Source: an uncultured Alphaproteobacteria bacterium (GTDB lineage Bacteria > Pseudomonadota > Alphaproteobacteria > Geminicoccales > Geminicoccaceae). From it: 45,897 nt of DNA. Position numbers and translations under genes: made by a program. Shown piece after piece: positions 33,583 through 41,711 of the stretch (positions are counted from its first letter, which is position 1; each line of letters begins with the position of its first letter). The notes under the pieces were generated by a model. It was not told the origin of the DNA. It did not search any database and worked only from the letters and a program-made list of their open reading frames with translations. The stretch spans positions 1 through 45,897 of the forward strand of contig CALBAK010000070.1 of assembly GCA_937926445.1 (NCBI GenBank). Direction: 5' to 3'.

Positions 33583-34574
33583 GCCGCCACCCTCGGCGCA
33601 CCGGCCCGCACGGGCTCGAGGCGCCGGCCGGGGGCGAGCGCCGACCAGACGACGCACGTGAGTTCGGCTCCGGGCAGGCGGAACGGTGGCCGCGGGAGGA
33701 GGCCGAGCTCCGCGAACCAGCCGGCGATTTCCTCTTCGCCGAAGCCGAGCCGCCGATGACGCCGCTCGGTCCGGAGGTCCTCGCGGCGGTGCGCGGCGAG
33801 GTCGACCACGACGAGAAGCCCGCCGGGCCCGAGCACGCGACGGGCCTCGGCCAGGACCCGGCGCGGATCGTCGGCGAAGTGGAGCACCTGGTGGAGGACG
33901 ACCGCGTCGAAGCTCGAGTCGGGGAGCGGCAGGCGATACATGTCGGCCCGGCGGACCGAGCAGTGACGCAGGCCGGCGCGGTCGAGGTTGGCGCGCGCCA
34001 GGGCCAACATCCGGGGCGAGACGTCGATCCCGAGCGCTTCGCCGACGAGGGGCCCCAGGACCTCGAGCATCCGGCCCGTTCCGGTACCGATGTCGAGCAG
34101 GGTCGTCGGACGCACTTCGGTGAAGAGGCGGCGCAGCACGCTTTCGACGCGAGCGCCCTCGGCGGCGAGATCGCGCTCGCCGTCCCACTCCGCGGCCCTG
34201 CCGTCGAACCATTGCTCGATCCGGCTCCGCCGAGCGTCACGGACGGCGGCGAGCCGGGTGCGGTCGAGCGCGAGCTGGGGATCCGCGGTCGGTAGCAGCT
34301 CGCCGATGGCCCGGGCGAGCGCGGCCCCGGGCCCACGTCCGGCGCGACGGTAGAACACCCAGCTTCCCTCCCGGAACCGCTCGAGCAGGCCGGCCTCGGT
34401 CAGGAGCCGGAGATGGCGAGAGACGCTCGGTTGACTCTGACCGAGCACCTCGACGAGCTCGCTCACCGTCCATTCACCCTCGGCGCAGACGGCGAGCAGG
34501 CGCAGGCGTGTCCGCTCGGCGGCGGCGGCGAGACCTTCGAGGAGTCGGTCGAGGTCGCTCGGGGTTTCGGCCAT
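33579..34574 (-). CDS. ArsR family regulator fused to a SAM-dependent methyltransferase domain (SahR-like)
   Basis: 331 residues. Residues 10-80 form an ArsR winged helix, with recognition helix QSQPSVSRHLRLL (46-58) and wing FREGSWVFYRRAG; the metal-binding cysteine pair of metal sensors is absent. Residues 120-331 form a class I methyltransferase fold with motif I LLDIGTGTGRML (159-170), GIDVSPRM and FDAVVLHQVLHFADD. This two-domain architecture matches SahR, the proteobacterial repressor of S-adenosylmethionine-cycle genes that senses S-adenosylhomocysteine. It is first in the metF-metH transcript and has a candidate palindromic operator 27 bases upstream of its start, fitting autoregulation. 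Assignment to SahR rather than a related ArsR-methyltransferase is inference. Confidence 0.85.
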   Translation of the reverse strand: MAETPSDLDRLLEGLAAAAERTRLRLLAVCAEGEWTVSELVEVLGQSQPSVSRHLRLLTEAGLLERFREGSWVFYRRAGRGPGAALARAIGELLPTADPQLALDRTRLAAVRDARRSRIEQWFDGRAAEWDGERDLAAEGARVESVLRRLFTEVRPTTLLDIGTGTGRMLEVLGPLVGEALGIDVSPRMLALARANLDRAGLRHCSVRRADMYRLPLPDSSFDAVVLHQVLHFADDPRRVLAEARRVLGPGGLLVVVDLAAHRREDLRTERRHRRLGFGEEEIAGWFAELGLLPRPPFRLPGAELTCVVWSALAPGRRLEPVRAGAPRVAA

Positions 34575-34600
34575 GGTCCATCACTCGATCGGCACGGCGC

Positions 34601-34622
34601 GATATGTACATCTCTCGATATC
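34601..34622. promoter_or_regulatory. Candidate operator of the ArsR-methyltransferase regulator
   Basis: GATAT (34601-34605) and ATATC (34618-34622) form an inverted pair centred 17 bases apart, locally much richer in A and T than its surroundings. It lies 27 bases before the regulator start, where an ArsR dimer would block a promoter. The inner part is not symmetrical, so the site is a candidate only. Confidence 0.4.
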
Positions 34623-34639
34623 CAGAGGCAAGACGAGCC

Positions 34640-36144
34640 ACTGGCCAACTCCGTAACCCGGAACCCTGCAGTCGTGCTCCCGCCGCCGCTCCATCGCACG
34701 ATCATCCGTCGGCCCGTTCTCGGACCTCCGCATCCCCGCCCTCGCGGCGAAAACAGGCCGCATCTCCCGGTCCTCGCTCCCCGGCCGCGAGCGGCCCGAG
34801 ACGAGGCACGGCCTCTGGCTCGCTTCCCGCTCGTCCTTCCCCTGTCGCGAGGAGGCCGAGGCGAGCCGGCCGGCCAGCTCGGCTGCAGCCCGACTTTCTC
34901 CCCGCTCGAGACCGCACACGCACGGCGCGGTGACCCGCCCGGCGCCGCACCGTCCGGGCTTCCGGCAAGGGGATCGTCGACGGGCGATCCGGTGTCGGCC
35001 GGGCGACCGGGGCCGCAAACCCGGCCCCTCCATTGTCGAGGCGAAGCACACACGGCTCCCGGCCTTCGCGAGAGGAGGGGCGTGCTCCCCGTCGTCCTTC
35101 CCCTGCCGAACGGAGCCGCCGCACGAACGGGTGCGCCGGCCTGCCCGGCCCGGCCTCTTTCCCTGACCGCGAACGCGATACCTCGCCCGGCCGTCGGCGC
35201 CCGGACTTCTCCCGAACGTCGACGATCCCCGTCGGGGGTGCACCCGACCCCGGCCCGATGCCTCCTCCTCGAGGGCGGGGCCCCGGACTCACGATCTGCG
35301 GGCCCGAGCCACAAAGCCACCGAGCGATATTTGCGCGTTCGGAGGGTTCCCGGCGACGAACGATCGGGCGCGATCACGGACCCGCGTCGCGATCGCGCCG
35401 TGCAACCCGGCGCGTCCCTCGTCCACCCGGCCGGAGGGGCCCCGGTGTGGCCCCGATCCGAACGCTGGTCGAGGTTCCGATCGCGGGCGCCCGGGGGCGG
35501 TCGCCCCCCGTTCGGGGCGCCCATGACACCACCCTCCACCTTCTCGACCCTCCCGTCTCCCGCCTTCGGCCCCTCACGATCCGACGTGGCGGCAACAGGA
35601 GAGTGTGAGCCCGACCCCTTGCCAGTCTGGCGCGTCTTCCTCGGCCCGCCCGGAGTGCCACGACACTTCCGAGATCGACGCATGCCGGAACGGCAGTCGG
35701 TCATGGCGCGCAGCCGGAACACGCCGAGGTCGAGGCGTGGCTCGACCGAGCAGCGAGCCTAGTGCTGGGTGTATGCCGCAAACGTCGTGGCGATCGCCGA
35801 TCGCATCCGAACCGGCGATCAGTCCGCACCTGTCCGCGGGACACGTCTCGGCCTCGCCAGCCGCGCGCGAACGAACTTGCAGCGACGTCCCGAGCCCGAC
35901 CTCGGGTCCGGCACATCTCTCGCCCGCGCGCGAGAGTTCCTTCGCGTTTTCGTCGGGTAGCCGTCGACTCGGGCAGCGGGTCCTCGTCGACGCATGCGCG
36001 CGAACGCTCGGTCCGGACGCCCTTTCCCCCTCCACGACCGCCGCTTCCGCCGCGCCGGCCCTCTTCTCCCTGTCGGTCGGCGGCCCTGCGCGATGCTTCG
36101 GGGCACCGCAGGACAGGCCACGAGTGCGGAGGTTGGACCTTCGC
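34640..36144. other. Long gene-free interval (about 1.5 kb)
   Basis: No frame on either strand reads as a protein. Open frames of 200-450 codons exist, but they are Arg/Pro/Gly/Ser strings with no hydrophobic periodicity, no domain motif and no ribosome-binding site. I see no tRNA-like cloverleaf and no riboswitch consensus that I recognise. A 14-base direct repeat occurs (34831 and 35092). The stretch is too long for an ordinary bacterial intergenic space and may hold a decayed gene beyond recognition or a structured RNA. Confidence 0.45.
34831..35105 (+). repeat. 14-bp direct repeat in the empty interval
   Basis: TCGTCCTTCCCCTG occurs exactly at 34831-34844 and 35092-35105, 261 bases apart, with looser similarity on both sides (a C-rich run before, a purine-rich run after). 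Pyrimidine-rich and unlike the surrounding sequence; meaning unknown. Confidence 0.4.
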
Positions 36145-36408
36145 TCAGACGAGGCCGTGGCCGTCGGAACGGCCGGTCCCACGCTCGAGCGGCTCGTCGA
36201 GCAGCCAGGCGAGGAGGACTTCTTCGATCTGTTCGCGGAGCGTCGGGGGATAGAGGGCGAGGGCATCCATGGCCGCTGCGACCCGCTCGGGGTCGCGCGT
36301 GCGAAGCGCCGTCTCGAAGCGGCGAAACAGGAGGGATTCCGTGCCCAAGAGCGCCCGCAGACGTTCGCGAAGGCGATCGATCCCGACGATCCGCGGGGCG
36401 GTCTCCAT
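36145..36408 (-). CDS. Small helical protein of unknown function
   Basis: 87 residues from ATG 36408; an ATG at 36441 would add 11. The sequence METAPRIVGIDRLRERLRALL, then FRRFETALRTRDPERV, MDALALYPPTL and REQIEEVLLAWLLDEPLE, is strongly helical and balanced in charge, with hydrophobic spacing like a small helical bundle, quite unlike the neighbouring random frames. No signal peptide or membrane span. The family is not recognised. It is divergent from the mlaA-mlaC pair with about 210 bases between starts and borders the long gene-free interval on its 3' side. Confidence 0.5.
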   Translation of the reverse strand: METAPRIVGIDRLRERLRALLGTESLLFRRFETALRTRDPERVAAAMDALALYPPTLREQIEEVLLAWLLDEPLERGTGRSDGHGLV

Positions 36409-36619
36409 GCTCGCCGAACCCGTTCCCCGATGCCTGTGCACGCTTAACCCGGCGGCAACCTTTTAGCTGCATCTTCGGACGCGGCGGCCGGGCAGTCTCT
36501 CGGCGTGCACGCCGGTATCGCGGCTCGTGCGCGAGCCCGCAGCTTGCCCGGCCTGCAGTACGGGACTAGGTCGAGGGGGCGGCCGCCGGCACAGGCGTCG
36601 ACCGTGGGGGCGAGGGGTG

Positions 36620-37378
36620 ATGCGGTCCGAAGGCGGGTGCTCGGCCGGGGGGCTTAGGGCCGTAGCCGCCATGCTGGCTGCACTCGGAGCGGCGAACCCG
36701 GCCGCCGCCCTCGAGCCGAACGATCCGCTCGAGCCGGTCAACCGCGTTGTCTTCGGGCTCAACGAGCTCGTCGACGTGATCCTACTCGGCCCGGTCTCCG
36801 AAGCCTATGGCGAGCTCCCCTCGCCGGTGCGCACCGGAGTGCGCAATGTGCTCGACAATCTGCGCGCGCCCGTGACCTTCGTGAACGACCTGCTCCAGGG
36901 CGAGCCCGATCGGGCCGGAACGACCTTCGCCCGCTTCTTCATCAACAGCACCCTCGGCGTCTTCGGCCTGTTCGACATCGCGAGCGAGCTCGGACATCAG
37001 CAGCACAAGGAGGATTTCGGTCAGACGCTCGCCGTCTGGGGCGTGGTGGAAGGGCCGTTTCTCATGTTGCCGCTGCTCGGTCCTTCGACCTTGCGCGACC
37101 TCGGCGGTCTCGCCGTCGACCAGCTCGCGCTCGATCCCTGGAACACGATCGCCGGCGGCGAGCTGCAGGCGGCGCGCGCGGGCTCCGAGGTGATCGACAC
37201 CCGCTACCGGCTCGACCCGGTGATCCGCGACGTCCGCCGCAACAGTCTCGACCCCTACGCCACGGTCCGCTCGGCCTACGCCCAGAGGCGGGCGGCCGAG
37301 ATCCGCAACGGTCGCCCGCCGGTCGGGCGACCGGCCTACCAATCGATCTTCGAGGAGAACGGCGATGACGCCGAGTGA
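36620..37378 (+). CDS. mlaA: MlaA family protein (VacJ), outer-membrane lipid asymmetry
   Basis: 252 residues from ATG 36620, with GAGGGG a few bases upstream. The MlaA signature is clear: NDPLEPVNRVVFGLNELVD (34-52), PSPVRTGVRNVLDNLRAPV, FVNDLLQGE, ARFFINSTLGVFGLFDIA and GPFLMLPLLGPSTLRD. MlaA removes mislocalised phospholipids from the outer leaflet and passes them to MlaC. The signal sequence (LRAVAAMLAALGAANPAAA) has no lipobox cysteine, so unlike E. coli MlaA this one may not be lipidated. Its stop overlaps the ATG of mlaC. The MlaFEDB inner-membrane complex is not in this window. Confidence 0.92.
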   Translation: MRSEGGCSAGGLRAVAAMLAALGAANPAAALEPNDPLEPVNRVVFGLNELVDVILLGPVSEAYGELPSPVRTGVRNVLDNLRAPVTFVNDLLQGEPDRAGTTFARFFINSTLGVFGLFDIASELGHQQHKEDFGQTLAVWGVVEGPFLMLPLLGPSTLRDLGGLAVDQLALDPWNTIAGGELQAARAGSEVIDTRYRLDPVIRDVRRNSLDPYATVRSAYAQRRAAEIRNGRPPVGRPAYQSIFEENGDDAE

Positions 37379-37997
37379 GTGCGGCCGACGCGGTCGCCGT
37401 CGCTTCCTGGCCGCATCGGCGGCGGCAGCCCTGCTCCTGGTGCGGCCCCGACCCGGCTCGTCGGCGTCCGCCGCCGCACCGGCGGCGCGGTTCATCGATT
37501 CGCTCGGCCAGAAGGTGATCGCGATCCTGCGTGACGAGCGGCTCGATCGGCAGGCACGGCTCGACCGGCTGACACGGATCTTCGACGAGGCGACCGATCT
37601 CTCCCTGGTCGCTCGCCTCGTACTGGGTCGCTACTGGCGGGAAGCGAGCGAGCCGCAGCGCAAGGAGTACGTGGCGCTGTTCCGGGCCCTGGTCCTCAAG
37701 ACCATGGCCGAGCGGCTCGACAGCTACGGTGGCGAGACCTACGAGATCGTCGGCACCCAGGCGGTCGACGATCGCGACACGATCGTGAGCACGCGAATCG
37801 CCCGGCCGGGAGGCACGCCGATCGCGGTCGACTGGCGGATCCGCGAGCAGTCGGGCCGCCTCGTGCTGATCGATATCGTCGCCGAGGGTGTGAGCATGGT
37901 AGTCACCCAGCGCTCGGAGGTGACCGAGATCGCCGGTCGGGCCGGGCTCGACGGGCTGCTCGAGGAGATGCGCCGGCGGCTCGGCCGGAGTGCTTGA
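37365..37997 (+). CDS. mlaC: MlaC family periplasmic phospholipid carrier
   Basis: 210 residues starting at ATG 37365, 14 bases inside the end of mlaA. An N-terminal export signal with a twin-arginine look (GRRRFLAASAAAALLLV) is followed by the MlaC/Tgt2 fold: FIDSLGQKVIAILRDERL, RLTRIFDEATDLSLVARLVLGRYW, KEYVALFRALVLKTMAERLD, and a beta-rich half with VDWRIREQSGRLVLIDIVAEGVSM. MlaC carries phospholipid between MlaA at the outer membrane and the MlaFEDB complex. Some homologues, such as Ttg2D, are linked to toluene tolerance. The pair is complete and undamaged. Confidence 0.9.
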   Translation: MTPSECGRRGRRRFLAASAAAALLLVRPRPGSSASAAAPAARFIDSLGQKVIAILRDERLDRQARLDRLTRIFDEATDLSLVARLVLGRYWREASEPQRKEYVALFRALVLKTMAERLDSYGGETYEIVGTQAVDDRDTIVSTRIARPGGTPIAVDWRIREQSGRLVLIDIVAEGVSMVVTQRSEVTEIAGRAGLDGLLEEMRRRLGRSA

Positions 37998-38781
37998 GCG
38001 CGCGCCTGTCGATACGGGCGGTCGGCCGAATCGGCGAAGGTTGCGGCCGCGGCTCGGGCCGGACGCGTACTTCGAACGAACGGCCGGACATGCCTCACCG
38101 GGCGAGTGGCTGGACCGGCTCGCCTCAGCGGGCACGTTCGTAGGGGCGCTGGCGGCGCCCGAACGAGCCGGAAAGGTGCCGCTTCGCGGGAAGCCGCCTC
38201 GCGGCGGCCGGCACGCCCGGGCGGGGCGAAGGCCAAGGAACCCGATCCGATGTGTCGTCCGGTCGGATCGTACCGCCTCGAGCGCCGGAATGAACCCGCG
38301 GGCGCCGAGCCAGAAGCGCCCGTCGCGAGAGCCCTCGCGCCGCAGCGGTCGGCGACGGCCGTGTCGCGCCGGCCGGCTCGAGCGGTCGGCGACACGAGAA
38401 GGAGAGCGGCCCCTCGAGAGCGTCGATCGGCAGCCGAGGTTCTGCCGAGCACGAGCATGGGGAACCCGTCGGCATCCCGGCCGCGGAAGCCTGTCGGCGA
38501 ACCGGCTGCCGCGACGCTGGAAGGGCCGGTACCGACCGCGTCCTGCCGGGATCGCGATCGGACTTCGAGCCACCGTTCGGACACGGGCCGGCGCCGGGCC
38601 GTTCGGGCCGCCGCGTCGCGCCGAGAGAGGAAGCGGCCGCGCTCCGGGCGCGGCTGAGGTCCCCTCGCATCTTCGGTTCTCCCGCTGAGAAGCTCCGCAC
38701 CGGCGACCGGCGAGCATGTCTGCCGGGGGTCCGAGACGGGCGCTCCGCAGGGGCGTCGGACGGTCGGACCAGCCGGCCGGC
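37998..38781. other. Gene-free interval (about 780 bases)
   Basis: No protein-like frame is seen on either strand between the mlaC stop and the end of the SLC5-kinase gene; the two genes are convergent. The sequence is GC-rich, with short direct and inverted repeats (see 38344-38393), and has no recognisable terminator with a T-tract. Confidence 0.4.
38344..38393 (+). repeat. 13-bp direct repeat
   Basis: AGCGGTCGGCGAC is repeated exactly at 38344-38356 and 38381-38393, 37 bases apart, with GTGTCGC/ACACGAG-like sequence after each copy. Possibly a binding-site pair; chance is possible in such GC-rich DNA. Confidence 0.3.
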
Positions 38782-41514
38782 TCAGGCAGCGAGCGCCGGA
38801 GCAGCCTCGTCGATCGGCAGGGTGAAGCAGAGCGCAGCACCGCCGAGGTTGGAATCCTCGACCCAGATCCGCCCACCGAATCGCTCGACGATCTGCCGGG
38901 AGATGGTGAGCCCGAGCCCGGTCCCCGTCGGCTTCTGGGTGTTGAGATCGCCCGTGAGCTGGTGGAACTTCTCGAACACCACCTCGCGCTGGGCGGGCGG
39001 CACGCCCGGGCCGTTGTCCTCGACCCGGACTTCGAACACCCCGTCCTTGCGCAGAAGCTCGATCCGCACTCGGCCGCCCGGCTTCGGCACGAACTTGCTC
39101 GCGTTCGAGAGCAGGTTGAGCACCACTTGGACGACCCGGTCGCGGTCGCACACCACGGGTGCGGGTTCGGCCGGGATGGCGACCTCGAGAGCGACCGCCC
39201 GTTCGGTGAGGATGCCCTCGGCGGCGCGGACCGCGGCCCGCACGATTTCGCCCAGATCGGCGGGCGCCACCTGCCAGTCCATCCGCCCCGATTCGATCTT
39301 CGAGAGATCGAGCACGTCGTTGATCAGACGGGTCAACCGCTCCGACTCGCTCGTGATGATCCGCAGGAAATGCGCCCGCTCCTCGGCATCCAGGTCGGGA
39401 TTGTCGAGCAGGATCTCGGAGAACGATCGGATCGAGGTCAACGGGGTCCGCAGTTCGTGGCTGACCGTCGCGAGAAAGTCGTCCTTCAAGCGATCGAGCT
39501 CCTGCAGGCGCTCGTTGGCGCGCCGCAACTCGGCCGTGGCGGCCTCGAGCTCGTTCGACTTCTGCTCTAGGCGGCGACTGTACTCGAGGACTTTCTGGGT
39601 CTCGTCGAGGATCTCCATGAGCGCGTCCGGCCCGACCGTTTCGCCGCGCACGGCCGAGGCGATCACGGCGCGTGCCGAGGCGGCACCGATCGCCCGCGCG
39701 AGCTGCCGCTCGGCCCGCTCGACGAGCCCAGCATCGGCCGCCTCGTCCGGCTCGAGCGGCCGTCCACGCCGGGCCGCCTCGGTCCGCCAGACGGCGTCTG
39801 CCGCGGGCCGGCCGAGGAAGCGGACCAGGAGCTCCTGGAGCGCCCCCGCCCGCGCCTCACCGCGCCAGAGGCGGGGCGTGCGCCGGCTCTGCTCGACGTC
39901 GACGAAGAGGATCGCCTGCAGCCGCTCGAGGTCCGAGGGGCGGGTCAAGAGGCTCACCAGCACGAGCAGGCCGGTGTTGACCGCGAGGCTCCAGATCGCG
40001 CAGTGGCTCACCGGATTGAGCCCCGAGAGGCCGAAGAGGGCGGTGGGCCGCAGCAGATCGAAGCCGAAGGGACCCTCGGCTACGAGGCTGCCGGGCAGCA
40101 TGCCGGCGGTGACGAAAGAAGGCAGCACCAAGGTGTAGAGCCAAACGAGGAAGCCCGCCAGGAGTCCGGCCACCGCACCGTTGCGGTTCGCTCCCTTCCA
40201 GGCGATGCCCAGGACCAGGAGCGGGGCGAACTGGGCGACACCGGCGAAGGCGATGTAGCCGATACTCACGAGGCCCATCGCCTCGCCGACTCCGTGGAAG
40301 AAGAGGTAGCCACCGAGCAGGGCCAAGAGGATCCCGGCCCGCCGCACGCCCAGGATCAGCCTGGTGAGGTCGGGCTTGTTGGCGAGGCCGAGGGCACCCA
40401 CCCGAAGCAGGATCGGCATCACGAGATCGTTCGAGATCATGGTCGAGACCGCCACGGTCTCGACGATGACCATGGCGGTGGCGGCCGACAGACCGCCGAG
40501 GAAAGCGAGCAGCGCGAGCCAGCCCTGGCCGTGGACGAGGGGCAAGGCGAGGACGAAGCTGTCGGCCTCGCGCGTGCTGCCGCCCAGGATCAACCCGCCG
40601 AGGGCGATCGGCAGCACGAACAGGTTGATCACGAGGAGGTAGAGCGGGAACAGCCAGCTCGCCCGTTTGACGTGGCCGATCTCGAGATTCTCGATCACCA
40701 CGACCTGGAACTGGCGCGGCAGAAGGAGTGCCGCGAGCCCGGAAAGCAGGGTCAACACGAACCAGTCGGCGGCGGTGAGGCGGGTTCCGGCGAAGCCGAG
40801 CCGATCGCCGAGGCCGGCCTCGCGCGCCCGATCGAGCAGGTCGAAGGGACCGCCGAACAGGCCCCAGGTCACGAACACGCCGACCGCGAGGAAGCAGACG
40901 AGCTTGACGATGCTCTCGAAGGCGATGGCCAATACCATCCCCTGATGGTGCTCGGTGGCGTCGATGTGGCGGGTACCGAAGAGGATGCTGAAGGCGGCGA
41001 GCAGCAGGGTGACGATCAGTGCCGTGTCGGCCCCGAGGCCACTCAGTACGGCACCCGAGCCGTCGTGGGCGATCAAAAGCCCGATGCCGGTCGCCACCGC
41101 TTTGAGTTGGAGCGAGATGTAGGGGATCGAGCCCACGAGGGCCACGATCGTGACGAGTCCGGCCACGGTCCCGCTCTTGCCGTAGCGGGCGGAGGCGAAG
41201 TCGGCGATCGAGGTGATGCCGTAGGCTTTGGCGATCACCAGGATCTTGCGCACGAAGCCGACGAAGAGGAAGGCCAGGAGCGTGGGGCCGAGATAGACCG
41301 GGAGGAAGCCCACGCCCTGGGCCGCGGCGACGCCGACGCTGCCGAAATAGGTCCAGGCGGTGCAATAGACGGCGAGCGAAAGGGTGTAGACGTAGGGATT
41401 GGCGATCACCGAGCGGCCGCGCTCGGCCCGTCGGTCACCCCAGGAAGCGAGCGCGAACAGGAGCCCCAGATAGAGGAGCGAGACCAGGACGGCAGCGGTG
41501 GCGAGCGCGCCCAT
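38782..41514 (-). CDS. SLC5-type symporter / STAC / histidine kinase (CbrA-CrbS type)
   Basis: 910 residues from ATG 41514, which has GGAGAGGA on the transcript just upstream (a TTG at 41520 would add two). Residues 1 to about 500 form a sodium:solute symporter with some 13 spans, starting NPYVYTLSLAVYCTAWTYFG. A linker of about 100 residues (STAC-like) and a coiled coil (EQKSNELEAATAELRRANER) lead to the kinase: H-box FLATVSHELRTPL, N-box LNLLSNASKF, DNGPGVPP and GTGLGLTISRQIVERFGG, all intact. Relatives (CbrA, CrbS) control carbon source and acetate use. Last gene of the operon, co-directional with a receiver protein that could accept its phosphate. Confidence 0.92.
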   Translation of the reverse strand: MGALATAAVLVSLLYLGLLFALASWGDRRAERGRSVIANPYVYTLSLAVYCTAWTYFGSVGVAAAQGVGFLPVYLGPTLLAFLFVGFVRKILVIAKAYGITSIADFASARYGKSGTVAGLVTIVALVGSIPYISLQLKAVATGIGLLIAHDGSGAVLSGLGADTALIVTLLLAAFSILFGTRHIDATEHHQGMVLAIAFESIVKLVCFLAVGVFVTWGLFGGPFDLLDRAREAGLGDRLGFAGTRLTAADWFVLTLLSGLAALLLPRQFQVVVIENLEIGHVKRASWLFPLYLLVINLFVLPIALGGLILGGSTREADSFVLALPLVHGQGWLALLAFLGGLSAATAMVIVETVAVSTMISNDLVMPILLRVGALGLANKPDLTRLILGVRRAGILLALLGGYLFFHGVGEAMGLVSIGYIAFAGVAQFAPLLVLGIAWKGANRNGAVAGLLAGFLVWLYTLVLPSFVTAGMLPGSLVAEGPFGFDLLRPTALFGLSGLNPVSHCAIWSLAVNTGLLVLVSLLTRPSDLERLQAILFVDVEQSRRTPRLWRGEARAGALQELLVRFLGRPAADAVWRTEAARRGRPLEPDEAADAGLVERAERQLARAIGAASARAVIASAVRGETVGPDALMEILDETQKVLEYSRRLEQKSNELEAATAELRRANERLQELDRLKDDFLATVSHELRTPLTSIRSFSEILLDNPDLDAEERAHFLRIITSESERLTRLINDVLDLSKIESGRMDWQVAPADLGEIVRAAVRAAEGILTERAVALEVAIPAEPAPVVCDRDRVVQVVLNLLSNASKFVPKPGGRVRIELLRKDGVFEVRVEDNGPGVPPAQREVVFEKFHQLTGDLNTQKPTGTGLGLTISRQIVERFGGRIWVEDSNLGGAALCFTLPIDEAAPALAA

Positions 41515-41516
41515 CC

Positions 41517-41711
41517 TCAATCCTCTCCGGGCCGCTCGATCAGCCAGGCCGCGAGCCCGATCACCGCGCCCCAGACCGCGAAGAGGTAGAAGGGCAGGAT
41601 CGGCACGCCGCCGAGAACGGCCCGGTCGACCAGGGCGAGGGTCGGGAAGTTCAACAGCACCAGAGCGGTGAGCGCGAGTGCCACGAGCCGGGCGAGGCGG
41701 CGCTCAAGCAT
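41517..41711 (-). CDS. 64-residue two-helix membrane protein preceding the SLC5-kinase
   Basis: ATG 41711 lies inside the end of the exonuclease-fusion gene (eight-base overlap), and the stop is three bases before the SLC5-kinase ATG. The product has two hydrophobic helices, LVALALTALVLLNFPTLALV and ILPFYLFAVWGAVIGLAAWL, joined by a short loop with a DRAVLG turn, and ends IERPGED. The NFP and LYLFAVW-like pattern recurs in small proteins placed before symporter-kinases and recalls small subunits of sodium:solute symporters, so it may be a companion subunit of the sensor's transporter domain. This role is inference; there is no experimental family that I can name. Confidence 0.7.
   Translation of the reverse strand: MLERRLARLVALALTALVLLNFPTLALVDRAVLGGVPILPFYLFAVWGAVIGLAAWLIERPGED

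Noticed and set aside
34575-34700. SAM or SAH riboswitch upstream of the methionine operon
   Set aside because: I could not find the conserved cores of SAM-II, SAM/SAH or SAH riboswitches. The AT-rich palindrome fits a protein operator better.
40003-41589. Acidic, Glu/Gln-rich plus-strand frame opposite the SLC5-kinase
   Set aside because: It is the complement of hydrophobic Leu/Ala codons in the membrane domain. It has no start signal and no motif.
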